From positions 6,090,501 to 6,154,500 of the forward strand of contig NZ_AP019860.1 in assembly GCF_009002475.1 (NCBI RefSeq): a DNA stretch of 64,000 bases, written 5' to 3'. Origin of the DNA: Candidatus Uabimicrobium amorphum. GTDB taxonomy: Bacteria > Planctomycetota > Uabimicrobiia > Uabimicrobiales > Uabimicrobiaceae. The notes beneath the pieces are model-generated. The model saw nothing but the letters and a program-made list of their open reading frames with translations. It was not told the origin of the DNA and did no database searches. The translations under genes and the position numbers were made by a program. Each line of letters begins with the position of its first letter. The stretch's first letter is position 1. Shown here piece after piece: positions 9,436 through 17,860 of the stretch.

Positions 9436-11820
9436 CTACCGTGGCGGTTTGTTGCGTACCGCAAACGTTTGGTGATTTGCTTCAGCATTGGCTCTGCCAA
9501 CAGTAAAATTTCCTAGATCCAAAAAGTGCGGAACACCGCCCTTTTCAATCCATGGTAGTCTGGCACTCGCGTTAAATATAGCAAATGGTTCTTTCTTTCC
9601 CGGACGACTCTTGGAATCTTTACTGATGGTTCGAAACTCTTCGACTGTTGGTAAACGCCAACCACCACCTGGTAAATCATTAATAAAACGTTTTGCACCA
9701 GAAAAATTTCTATCGCCAGAGGAAACATACCATTGTAGATTGGTCTTTTTATCCCAAATAACCCCTCCTGCAATCATCACAAAACGCTGTGCAGGAGAAA
9801 CTAGTTTGCAAACGCGAAAACCAAGATTTTCATAAAAATTGCTTGGTGGATTTGCACCGCGGTAAGCCACTGTAATATATTCTAAACCGCGTACTTCATA
9901 ATACTCTTCGCCGCGTCCATTGCGATAACCACCTCCGCGATATATACGTGAAGAGCCATTTCTACTACCTGTGGGATCTATTTCATATTTCGCGGGATAG
10001 TCTCCTAACCAATCGTTACACCACTCCCATACGTTACCGTTCATATCAAATAAGCCAAAAGCGTTCGGTTTTTTTTGTCCCACTTTATGTGTTTGCTGGT
10101 TAGAGTTCGCGTCATACCAACAATACTCGTTCGCATCGGCTTTTCCCCAATAGTAGGTTGTCGTCGTTCCCGCGCGACAGGCATATTCCCATTGTGCCTC
10201 TGTTGGTAAAGACAGTTGGGTTTTTTTGCAAAATTCTTTTGCCTGATGCCAGGTAACTTTTTCTACAGGTTTGTTCGTGCCTTTAAAATTAGAGAAATTA
10301 TGCCCCATGAAGCGTTGGTAAACCTCTTGCGTGACTTCATATTTGGACATCAAAAAAGATCCTAGCTCTACTTTGCGTGTAGGCTTATGTTTATTGTCTC
10401 CCATGGTAAAAACGCCACCGGGAAGTAACACGAATATCATATTTGTTTTCTGATGACGATACTCGTGCACCACATGAGTTTGACCACCGGCGGAATAACT
10501 TTTTTCCTCTAAAAAATCAAAACCTTCTATTTGTTGTACGGGTTTTTGTAAAGCTGTTTTGCTGTCGGTACTCTGCGGTGGTGTTCGCGTCAACCATGAA
10601 TAAAGAATGATGGTCGCGACGATCATTGCAATTGATAAAGCAATTAGAGCCAAATTACGCGAAGGTTTTTTGGGGGATGATGCCGGGCGCTTACGTCGCG
10701 GCCTCGATGTTTCTTTATGTGGAAATTTAGGCTTTGCGCGTCTCACATGGCGTTCACTTGCGGTTGCCGATTGTGAACCAGGAGTAGATTTGTTCGCTCC
10801 GATATAATTCGCGAAAAAATCCGCGCATTTCTTGGACGACGGTCGTTGCGCAGGATCTTTTTGTAGGCAAGCATCCACTAACTGGCAAACACCATCCGCA
10901 ACATTTAATTTACGTGTTTCGAATAAGGATACCGCTTCATCACAGCTGATTCGTTTCATCAACTGCACCATACTGTCCCCGGTAAACGGAAAATGACCAC
11001 TAATTAAACGGTACAATATGACTGCAAAAGACCACATATCTGTCGCGGGATAGGCCTTGCCATTTAAGGCTTCAGGAGCAGCATATTTAGGTGTGTAACC
11101 TCCCTCTAGTGAACGCAATGACTCGGACTCATATGTCATTTTCGCGGTTCCAAAATCAGAAACCTTAATCACGCCATCACTGAGTAAAATGTTTTGTGGT
11201 TTTAAATCGCGATGGATCATATTGTCAGGTGTTAGGCTGTGGGCAGCCAACAATGCACTGGCAATTTCATACGCCCATTTATAAACGTCTTCGGTCGTAT
11301 ATGGTTTCGTCATTCGCTCTGCCAAAGAACCACCATTGCAAAATTCCAACACCATGTACGGTACAGATACATCATGATCTAGAACTTTGACAACATAGGG
11401 ATTTAACGCCAATCGTGCAGTTAGCAGTGCTTCTTGCGAAAACGCTTGTCCAATGGCCATCCGTGAAAACATTTGTCCCTCTGTTCCGTGTTTTCCGGCT
11501 TGGCGTGCATATTGATCCAGTACATTCTTTGTCGGTCTTTTTATGGCCACCAGTCGACCCGTTTTACCACTTTTGGTCTGTCTAGCATCAAAGGCCAGAT
11601 AAACCTTACCAAAAGCACCCTGTCCGAGCTCTTTTAATATGCCGTAGCGACCAATAATCGAAAACCTCACCTTCAACGGTTGCCAATCATCTTTTTCACT
11701 GCGGCACATAACCGATGTGTCTATTTCATTTGCCAGGATCTTTGCGAAAATTTGACGCGTATCTAGCACACTACCGTCTTGTAATTGCCATTTTTTGAAG
11801 TCTGTAAAGTCATTCATCAT
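9436..11820 (-). CDS. Ser/Thr kinase - TM - FGE-like - Lcl (DUF1566) fusion
   Basis: 794 residues. A short leader (1-55) resembles an adaptor helix. The kinase domain (about 57-340) has LGQGAFGKVYLAF, VAIKRP, HRDLKPQN (near 206), DFGTAK and APEALNG, all catalytic residues being present. A basic Pro/Lys/Arg-rich linker leads to one membrane segment (about 387-410). An FGE-fold domain (460-672) follows with LPGGVFTMGD, SKYEVTQ, LPTEAQWEYACRAG, GNVWEWC and YRGGGY. Then comes an Lcl/DUF1566 module (680-794: GGVIWDKKTNLQW, GGGWRLPTVEEF). The cysteines needed for FGE catalysis are missing, so the extracellular part is more likely a binding or sensor module. AGAGG precedes the ATG. Topology predicts a cytoplasmic kinase and external FGE-Lcl. 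Confidence 0.92.
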   Translation of the reverse strand: MMNDFTDFKKWQLQDGSVLDTRQIFAKILANEIDTSVMCRSEKDDWQPLKVRFSIIGRYGILKELGQGAFGKVYLAFDARQTKSGKTGRLVAIKRPTKNVLDQYARQAGKHGTEGQMFSRMAIGQAFSQEALLTARLALNPYVVKVLDHDVSVPYMVLEFCNGGSLAERMTKPYTTEDVYKWAYEIASALLAAHSLTPDNMIHRDLKPQNILLSDGVIKVSDFGTAKMTYESESLRSLEGGYTPKYAAPEALNGKAYPATDMWSFAVILYRLISGHFPFTGDSMVQLMKRISCDEAVSLFETRKLNVADGVCQLVDACLQKDPAQRPSSKKCADFFANYIGANKSTPGSQSATASERHVRRAKPKFPHKETSRPRRKRPASSPKKPSRNLALIALSIAMIVATIILYSWLTRTPPQSTDSKTALQKPVQQIEGFDFLEEKSYSAGGQTHVVHEYRHQKTNMIFVLLPGGVFTMGDNKHKPTRKVELGSFLMSKYEVTQEVYQRFMGHNFSNFKGTNKPVEKVTWHQAKEFCKKTQLSLPTEAQWEYACRAGTTTTYYWGKADANEYCWYDANSNQQTHKVGQKKPNAFGLFDMNGNVWEWCNDWLGDYPAKYEIDPTGSRNGSSRIYRGGGYRNGRGEEYYEVRGLEYITVAYRGANPPSNFYENLGFRVCKLVSPAQRFVMIAGGVIWDKKTNLQWYVSSGDRNFSGAKRFINDLPGGGWRLPTVEEFRTISKDSKSRPGKKEPFAIFNASARLPWIEKGGVPHFLDLGNFTVGRANAEANHQTFAVRNKPPR

Positions 11821-12101
11821 TGCCTCTATAAAACAAATTTATCGTAAATCTTTTTGCTTGGTATGCTTTCCGATTCTTTATCTTTCCATAATTATTTTTT
11901 ATCTCCTGAACTTTATCATATCACTTTTGAGTGTTTTTACTAAGAGCACCAGGCATAAACAGTGATTGTAAAAATCTTTTAGAATGATTACTATATAAAA
12001 TTACAAAAAGCTAATCTTAACCTCTATGTCATCAAAAAACGATTTGATATTTTCGCATAAAAAAACAGGAACAAATATTTTCTAGAGAGGGAAACAACAC
12101 A

Positions 12102-13790
12102 ATGAAAATATCTTCTATTGGTATTGCGATCATTGTAATGATTATTGCAATAGGTTTTCACTTTTCGCAGTTAGGGCAATTAACCTCTGCACATGCGGCG
12201 ATTCACAATGGTGAGCAAAGTTGTCATGCGTGTCACACCCAACAAAAGAATCCACGGGGCGACGCATTACAGTGTATTGTGTGCCACGAACAAGCCGATC
12301 GCGGGACGAAACTAAATGTTCACGGACTGCCAAATGAGTACTTTCGCACGATTGCGAAACGCAATTACGGTCCTTTTGCGCAAAGAGCGAATGATTTCCC
12401 CCAAGCGGCGTGCGCCACATGTCATCAGGAACATCAAGGACGTAATTTTGACCTAACCAAGTTAAATGACCGCAAATGCCAAACGTGCCACCAACAAAAA
12501 TTCGCAAACTTTTCTTCAGCTCATCCTGAATTCGCGCGATATCCTTATAAACGACGCACAAACATTATGTTTGATCACGCAACGCATTTTGAAGACTATT
12601 TTACACATAAAAAAGACGAGGGGGTAGAAAACATACCTGACAAGTGCAATGCATGCCATGTACTTAACAATGACGGACAGTTGATGAAGACAAAAACGTT
12701 TGAGCAAACGTGCGCACAGTGTCACGACAATGACATTTTAAAGTACGAACAAGATATTGATGTGATACGCTTTCCCGGCTTTCTCATCGAAGATTTTTAC
12801 GCGTACTCCAAAGAGCTTAAAATGCGTCCCAAATTTAAAAAATGGCCGTCTATAGATGAAGAGGAAATGGGAGAGGCTACCGATTTTATGCGTCTGTTGT
12901 TGTCAAAAGACAAAGAACTTGACAACAACGACATCAATGAATATTTAGAGACATATCTTTTCGATCTTATTGCCGAGTCTCCGGAGGAGGAAGACAGGAA
13001 TGAAATACAGGCAATAAATGCATATGTCATGATGATCAAACGTCTTTGCGACGAAATTGCGGACGAAGATAATTCGGCTTTAAAAAAGCGTTTGCAGAAA
13101 GTTCTTAAAGTGTCAATGAGTGATGAACTTTTGCATGATTTATTTCCTGATGCGTCCAATATGCTGCAAGTCATTCGATCTCGTATTCTTCCGCCAATTC
13201 ATCCGAAACACAAAGAACGATTTCGCGCTTTTGAGTTTGAAGAGAAAGAGCTACCCACCGGCTGGTACTTTAGTGATTATACCTTGAGATATCGCCCCAG
13301 AAAACACCGCGATTCGATGATGAAGGCATGGTTAGATTTAATGGCAAAAACTTATAACATGGATAAAGTAGGTCCCGGAAACAACTTTGACGGCAATACT
13401 CACTATGTGATGAACGCATTAAATCGCTGTTTGAAGTGCCACAGTGTGGAGAAATCGGAAGATCGCAATTCCGTGTTGAAAATCAATTGGAAATCCAGCT
13501 TGCCGAAGTATTCACCAAAATTTACACGTTTTTCACATCGACCACACATTTTGGCGCAAATGGATTGTTCTTCATGTCATATTTTGAACAAAAAAGATTT
13601 TGATAAATCTACCTATGACATGTCTTATGAGAATAAAGACCCCAAAAAATTCATGAATGAATTTCAATTTATAGAGAAAGATTTATGTAGCAAATGCCAT
13701 AATCACAATGTTGTGGGGGAAAATTGTACATCTTGCCATAATTACCATGCCATTCCATTTGTAAACAAATTTACCGATAATGGAAAGTGA
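12102..13790 (+). CDS. Decahaem c-type cytochrome, membrane-anchored or periplasmic
   Basis: 562 residues. The N-terminal hydrophobic segment (5-23) is an uncleaved anchor or signal peptide. Ten CxxCH haem-binding motifs are visible: CHACH (41), CIVCH (58), CATCH (104), CQTCH (127), CNACH (182), CAQCH (205), CLKCH (445), CSSCH (489), CSKCH (529) and CTSCH (543). The six N-terminal and four C-terminal haems are separated by about 240 residues with no haem motif, rich in Asp/Glu and predicted helical. Additional histidines could supply distal ligands. It should carry electrons in the periplasm, but no partner oxidoreductase is adjacent. GAGGGA precedes the ATG. It is divergent from the kinase at 11820 across 281 bp in which I see no clear promoter. 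Confidence 0.93.
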   Translation: MKISSIGIAIIVMIIAIGFHFSQLGQLTSAHAAIHNGEQSCHACHTQQKNPRGDALQCIVCHEQADRGTKLNVHGLPNEYFRTIAKRNYGPFAQRANDFPQAACATCHQEHQGRNFDLTKLNDRKCQTCHQQKFANFSSAHPEFARYPYKRRTNIMFDHATHFEDYFTHKKDEGVENIPDKCNACHVLNNDGQLMKTKTFEQTCAQCHDNDILKYEQDIDVIRFPGFLIEDFYAYSKELKMRPKFKKWPSIDEEEMGEATDFMRLLLSKDKELDNNDINEYLETYLFDLIAESPEEEDRNEIQAINAYVMMIKRLCDEIADEDNSALKKRLQKVLKVSMSDELLHDLFPDASNMLQVIRSRILPPIHPKHKERFRAFEFEEKELPTGWYFSDYTLRYRPRKHRDSMMKAWLDLMAKTYNMDKVGPGNNFDGNTHYVMNALNRCLKCHSVEKSEDRNSVLKINWKSSLPKYSPKFTRFSHRPHILAQMDCSSCHILNKKDFDKSTYDMSYENKDPKKFMNEFQFIEKDLCSKCHNHNVVGENCTSCHNYHAIPFVNKFTDNGK

Positions 13791-14013
13791 GTAGAACGGT
13801 GGTCGTATAGATATATGCTAGTGTGCGATGCCCTCTCCAGCGGCTAATCGCCGCTGACTCTGACGTTGATGTGAATTATGAAAATCGTAATCGTCACCGT
13901 AGCCATAATCGTCGCCGTGACCGTGACCTTCAATGCCATTGACTTAAGCGTAAATACTTTTTAATGATAAGCTTACCTTACCGTGTTCTCTGGAACTAGA
14001 AGTTCCCTCAGGG

Positions 14014-14095
14014 TGTCATCCCTTACTTGATAAGGGATCCAGGCGTTTACAAGTCAACTTTACATTGCTGGATTCCTGCGTTCGCAGGAATGACA
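14014..14095 (+). repeat. Dispersed palindromic element (TGTCAT family), copy A
   Basis: 82 bp from TGTCATCCC to GGAATGACA. It contains two hairpins, one on CCCTTACTTGATAAGGG and one on TTCCTGCGTTCGCAGGAA. It is followed by a third stem CTGAGG-CTTA-CCTCAG at 14123-14138, also present beside copies E and F. Confidence 0.85.
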
Positions 14096-14143
14096 CCTTG
14101 TGGTAGTTCCGGCTCAATAAAACTGAGGCTTACCTCAGCGGGC

Positions 14144-14246
14144 GTTCATCCCTGACTTGATCAGGGATCCACGAACAGAAGTCGACTTTATATTGCTGGA
14201 TCCCGTATCTTTCCAAAAAACTTTGTTTTTTGGGTACGGGATGACA
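14144..14246 (+). repeat. Dispersed palindromic element (TGTCAT family), copy B
   Basis: Same left hairpin (CCCTGACTTGATCAGGG). Its right hairpin is enlarged by CCAAAAAAC-TTT-GTTTTTTGG inside CCCGTA/TACGGG. It lies head-to-tail with copy A. Confidence 0.75.
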
Positions 14247-14336
14247 AGTATTGTAAACCTTTTTGGGTTTTACACTTACCTCTTAAGTCAATGGCATTGG
14301 ACCGTGACCTTGACCGAAAAAATCGGTTACGACTAC

Positions 14337-14428
14337 GGTAACGATTACGACTACGGACTACGGTAACGATTACGACTACGGACTACGGTAACGATTACGA
14401 CTACGGACTACGGTAACGATCACGACTA
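14337..14428 (+). repeat. 25-bp tandem repeat, three full units plus a partial unit
   Basis: Units start at 14337, 14362, 14387 and 14412, with consensus beginning GGTAACGATTACGACTACGG. The three full units are identical and contiguous with no unique spacers, so this is not a CRISPR array. Confidence 0.9.
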
Positions 14429-14510
14429 CGGTCAAGGTCACGGTCACGGTCACGAAAAATCGGTGCAACACTTGAATGTAAAAGCTTTGTTTTAAGAGAA
14501 TTACATGACT

Positions 14511-15281
14511 TTACACTTCATTCAAATCATCACAGTATACGACAATGGCTTCGTACAAGAACTGCGCTAGCCCGCTTTGCATATCTTCAAAATACGCGGT
14601 GAAGCGTGGGTCACTTATATACATTTCTCCCAATCCACGAAAGATTTCCGGAGTGCAGTTGTAAAAGTACTGACAGAAACTTTCCCGTAGCGCGGCAACG
14701 GCCTCTTGTACATTGTTGTCTTTCGCACCTTGCGGCATATGAGCGATTACCTTTTGATAAATTCCCGACATTTGCTCTTGGATATTTTGCCAGTCTTGCG
14801 CTGTGTATTGCGAAGTTTTGCGTTCGCTGTCTTTGTAAGCGTTCGTTTTTCCCCATCTTTTTTTCACCTCTTTGGCGTATAGCGCTTTGTGTTTACGAAT
14901 AGTCTCCATTTCTAAACCTCCAAAAAGATCTTGTTTTTCTAACTTGGTATTGTTGTGAATCGCCGATAGCGTTTGCTCTATGGTACCCAGTATTTTCTCC
15001 AGGCGCTTTTTCTTTTGCAGGAGAAAATTTTTGTGCATCTTTAACGCTTGTTCGCGATCAAAATTCGGAGAATGCAAAATATCTTTGATCTCTTGTAAAC
15101 GAAAATCTATTTCGCGAAAAAACAGAATTTGTTGCAATTTTTCGAGATTGTCTTCGCTGTAAAGTCTATATCCTGCTTGCGAAGTTTGTGCGGGTGTCAA
15201 CAGACCAATGCGATCGTAATGGTGTAAGGTTCGTACGGTGACTCCTGTTATCTCCGCCACTTCTTTTACTTTATAAAACAT
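14511..15281 (-). CDS. MerR-family regulator with TipAS-like effector domain
   Basis: 256 residues. The N-terminal winged helix-turn-helix is of MerR type (KVKEVAEITGVTVRTLHHYDRIGL at the very start, then GYRLYSEDNLEKL). A dimerisation coiled coil follows (about 78-115), then a C-terminal helical domain (about 125-256) of TipA/Mta type, which in known members binds thiopeptides or other drugs. No metal-binding cysteine cluster is seen, which argues against the metal-sensing MerR subgroups. GGAGG precedes the ATG. An upstream promoter with the diagnostic 19-bp spacer suggests autoactivation; no drug efflux gene is adjacent, so the target may be only itself or may lie elsewhere. Confidence 0.93.
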   Translation of the reverse strand: MFYKVKEVAEITGVTVRTLHHYDRIGLLTPAQTSQAGYRLYSEDNLEKLQQILFFREIDFRLQEIKDILHSPNFDREQALKMHKNFLLQKKKRLEKILGTIEQTLSAIHNNTKLEKQDLFGGLEMETIRKHKALYAKEVKKRWGKTNAYKDSERKTSQYTAQDWQNIQEQMSGIYQKVIAHMPQGAKDNNVQEAVAALRESFCQYFYNCTPEIFRGLGEMYISDPRFTAYFEDMQSGLAQFLYEAIVVYCDDLNEV

Positions 15282-15301
15282 ATTTTTTCCTCCACAAACG
15301 A

Positions 15302-15332
15302 ACTATACGCTATGACGTAACGTCAGGGTCAA
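15302..15332 (-). promoter_or_regulatory. MerR-type autoregulatory promoter and operator
   Basis: On the minus strand, TTGACC (15332-15327), a 19-bp spacer, then TATAGT (15307-15302). The spacer holds the perfect inverted repeat TGACGT-A-ACGTCA (15313-15325). Overlong 19-bp spacers with a central dyad are the hallmark of promoters untwisted by MerR-family activators. The start codon is about 20 bases downstream of the -10 box. Confidence 0.82.
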
Positions 15333-15380
15333 GGCGAAAAAATTTTTTTGTTCAAAAAATTTCGTGTATATCGCTGCGAT

Positions 15381-16736
15381 CTACTTTGTCGAAAAAGTGA
15401 AAAATATGGGAGCAAGAGGTACACCTTCTTTACTAATGAAGCCCCGTTGTCCTTGAGAATTTAGGGCGAAACCGTATTTCTGACCACTTTGCAGTTGAAC
15501 GGGCATGGTGAAAATCGTATGGTTTTCATTGTAATAGACATTACCTGTGAGTGGAGGAAAGGGAAGTGTGGTTTTCATAACCGACCATGAAAAATTGCGC
15601 ATGGGCCGATCGAAGACAATGACTATTTTGTCTAAAGTGGCAGAAACGTCTTTGCTACCATTTACAGGAGAAGTACGAATGATTTTAGGGGTTTTTTGTT
15701 GCAGTTCATCTATTTTCAGTGACCATTTGTGAAAAAAGGCCACGATTTGCGGGAAAAATTGCGCAAAATTTTGGTACTGTTTTCGGTCGTATTTGTGGAG
15801 AAGGGTGACTAGATCTTCTATCCATAGAAAACCTCTGTTTCTTTCCTGGTGAATGAGCAGTTGTGCGTTGCCACTATTGTCGTGAACATAACGAATCACA
15901 CACGCGCGTACAATAGATTCATAGATCATGTATTGCCATTCACTGTATGCTTGACGACGCATGGCTTGTGCTGTGTAACTGAATAACTTTTGCGCGGGTT
16001 TTTGCAATTGTTTTTGATGTTCGTCGACCAAGGGATTTACATATGTGTGACAAAATTCATGGATAATAAACGGTACCACCGTGGCAGGAAAGATCGCGTC
16101 GCCGTTTTTGTCGATGTTCCACACTCCCATGATACTGTATACATGTAGAGTTGTTTTGTCTTTGTAACGCGTGGCATAGTTCATTGGCCCACCAATAATA
16201 TTGACCACAACGTGAAATGGCGTGGCTTTGGTGGCAAAAAACTCCGTCACCCAGTTGTGTTTACAGTAAGTGTCGAGTGTTTGTTGTAATCGTGCGCAAA
16301 CTTTGGAGTATAGACCTTGGTTTTTTTGGAAAAACTTCGTGAAATTTGTGTGTTGCGCAAATTCTTGGAGTGCTTTTGTGAAGGTATGAATGATTTTACT
16401 ATTCCAGCGTTTGTCCATTTGCGCGTTGGGCAAAGTGGTATTTGAAACGGTAAAATCCATATTCATATGTGCCGCGATATCCATAGGCGCGTTGTAGGAA
16501 ATCCCAAAATTTTGACGCAATTGTCGCGCGAGTTGTATGGCGCTGTGGTTGCGAAAATTTTTAAAATAGTCGTTCACCTTCGCGGCATATGTTTTGTGAA
16601 ACACACGGTTGTATTCCGGATAATCGGCAAGATGACATACGATGGAGCACAATTCTACGCGCGGATCTACCTTTACTTTGAGATTTTGTGCACAAAGAGG
16701 TAACAACAGCAACATAAATAAACATGAGATCTTCAT
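15381..16736 (-). CDS. Exported DUF4932 metalloprotease-like protein with Ig-like C-terminal domain
   Basis: 451 residues. It has a signal peptide (MKISCLFMLLLLPLCA). The central domain matches DUF4932, including HEFCHTYVNP (near residue 227), an HExxH zinc-metalloprotease motif, and a downstream acidic helix (YESIVRACVIRY) that could give the third ligand. The C-terminal 95 residues form a Big_5/SbsA-type Ig-like domain (TSPVNGSKDVS, VFDRPM). The likely location is the periplasm or cell surface, and the protease activity is inferred. AGGAG precedes the ATG, and it begins 26 bases after the MglA-like GTPase gene, forming the end of a three-gene minus-strand operon. Confidence 0.85.
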   Translation of the reverse strand: MKISCLFMLLLLPLCAQNLKVKVDPRVELCSIVCHLADYPEYNRVFHKTYAAKVNDYFKNFRNHSAIQLARQLRQNFGISYNAPMDIAAHMNMDFTVSNTTLPNAQMDKRWNSKIIHTFTKALQEFAQHTNFTKFFQKNQGLYSKVCARLQQTLDTYCKHNWVTEFFATKATPFHVVVNIIGGPMNYATRYKDKTTLHVYSIMGVWNIDKNGDAIFPATVVPFIIHEFCHTYVNPLVDEHQKQLQKPAQKLFSYTAQAMRRQAYSEWQYMIYESIVRACVIRYVHDNSGNAQLLIHQERNRGFLWIEDLVTLLHKYDRKQYQNFAQFFPQIVAFFHKWSLKIDELQQKTPKIIRTSPVNGSKDVSATLDKIVIVFDRPMRNFSWSVMKTTLPFPPLTGNVYYNENHTIFTMPVQLQSGQKYGFALNSQGQRGFISKEGVPLAPIFFTFSTK

Positions 16737-16762
16737 AGATAACTCCTAGTGTTGGAAACCAA

Positions 16763-17848
16763 CTAAAAATGAATTTCACAGTTAGGTAACTGTGAAGTAA
16801 GCCAGTTTTTATGTTGTTTATCTATGCTGTTTTCTGTCAGGTTCATAAACTGGAGATTTTGTAATCTTTTTATAGAGGCGGGTAGATGACACAGAAAGTT
16901 TTTACTGAGGTCTAGGTGGGTAAGGTTGCGTAATCTACCTATCTCAATGGGAATATCCCTAATTCTGTTGTGCGACAAGACCATACTATTGAGAAAAGTG
17001 GCATCAAACATCCATGGTGGGGCGCATAGCAATCTTTCTTGCCGAAAATTCACTTCGTAGTCTCCCGAGAAGTCGCAATTGGTGAGTTCGCAACGTCCGA
17101 AAAACGCGATCTGTGCTTTATTGCCGTAGAAACTACAGTTGTGAAATTCGCCATTTTCAAATCTTACTTTGTTTTCAAGATGAAACGTACACCCTTCGTA
17201 TCGTGTTTGTTGATCTATTTGTTGTAGTGTTTTTCCTTGCTGTTGATCGCGTATATCGCGTCGCACTTCGTTCATGATTTTTCCATATAGGCGCTTTAAA
17301 CACATTTTCATCGTATCAAAAACACCGTATGCCGTTGTGGCGTTGGCAAGCGTTGAATAAAAACCATAATAGTTGATCGCTCTTTGCAGTTCCTCTATTT
17401 CACAAGCGTCTTTGAGGTCTCGCTTATTCCACTGGATGACCTTCAAAATATCGAGAATGTCTTCTCCGTAGAGGTCCAGTTCCTGTTCTAACTTTTGTAA
17501 CGCTGCGAAATTTTTTCGTAGTTGACTTTTACGGCTGTCTGCGACAAATATGACACCATCTACTGTTTGCAAGACTTTCTTTCGCAGAGATTCTTCCATA
17601 TCTGGTTGCAAAACGAAAAGTTGTAACTTGGTGTCGATGATGTCCATGGCGTGGATGGCCTCTATGATCTCCATCGGATAACGAACGCATACACTTGGTA
17701 CGCCATGCACATCATGCCAATCCGTACGTTCTTCTATCGGTGTATGGTCATATAATGATTGTAAATTGGTCGTCTTTCCCGATGACGCGGGTCCACAATA
17801 AGCAATACGAACCCATATTTCGCGTTTTTCGCGATCGAAGTACGCCAT
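16763..17848 (-). CDS. MglA-like small GTPase fused to leucine-rich repeats
   Basis: 361 residues. Residues 1-200 resemble bacterial MglA-type GTPases: P-loop GPASSGKTTNL near 19, VDGVIFVADS, and an NKRDL (G4) motif near 145. The G3 region, normally PGQ in MglA, reads LQPDM here, so hydrolysis may be altered. Residues 215-275 contain pentapeptide-like strands (CTFHLENK, CSFYGNK, CDFSG). The C-terminus has about three LRR units (LVLSHNRIRDIP-type, LTHLDLSKNFLCHLP, LQFMNLTENSI). MglA homologues control cell polarity; LRR fusion suggests protein scaffolding, as in Roco proteins. AAGGG precedes the ATG, 12 bases after the membrane-protein gene. Confidence 0.87.
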   Translation of the reverse strand: MAYFDREKREIWVRIAYCGPASSGKTTNLQSLYDHTPIEERTDWHDVHGVPSVCVRYPMEIIEAIHAMDIIDTKLQLFVLQPDMEESLRKKVLQTVDGVIFVADSRKSQLRKNFAALQKLEQELDLYGEDILDILKVIQWNKRDLKDACEIEELQRAINYYGFYSTLANATTAYGVFDTMKMCLKRLYGKIMNEVRRDIRDQQQGKTLQQIDQQTRYEGCTFHLENKVRFENGEFHNCSFYGNKAQIAFFGRCELTNCDFSGDYEVNFRQERLLCAPPWMFDATFLNSMVLSHNRIRDIPIEIGRLRNLTHLDLSKNFLCHLPASIKRLQNLQFMNLTENSIDKQHKNWLTSQLPNCEIHF

Positions 17849-17860
17849 AAAAAAGTACCC

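Larger units (their letters stand above)
13880..14456. repeat. Composite palindromic repeat region downstream of the cytochrome gene
   Basis: An exact 18-bp inverted pair (13931-13948 and 14282-14299, arm CAATGCCATTGACTTAAG) encloses two copies of the 82-103-bp TGTCAT element. Outside the arms are GTGACC/GTCACG-rich low-complexity tracts, and a second perfect 14-bp inverted pair (14312-14325 with 14426-14439) brackets a 25-bp tandem repeat. The short open frames here read as Gly/His/Asp/Tyr repeats and look non-genic. Confidence 0.75.

Noticed and set aside
4840-11820. FGE domains as sulfatase-activating enzymes
   Set aside because: Neither the 4840-6342 nor the 9436-11820 domain has the cysteine pair expected after the RGGS motif, and no sulfatase gene is present in the window.
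11821-12101. Divergent promoters between the kinase-FGE-Lcl and decahaem genes
   Set aside because: TTGTAA and TATATAA sequences exist but are about 20 bp apart and match weakly; not listed as features.
14157-14366. Plus-strand 69-codon frame ending in Tyr/Asp/Gly repeats
   Set aside because: It lies across repeat elements and a tandem repeat, with no ribosome site.
14337-14428. Direct repeats as a CRISPR array
   Set aside because: Units are contiguous 25-mers with no unique spacers and no cas genes nearby.
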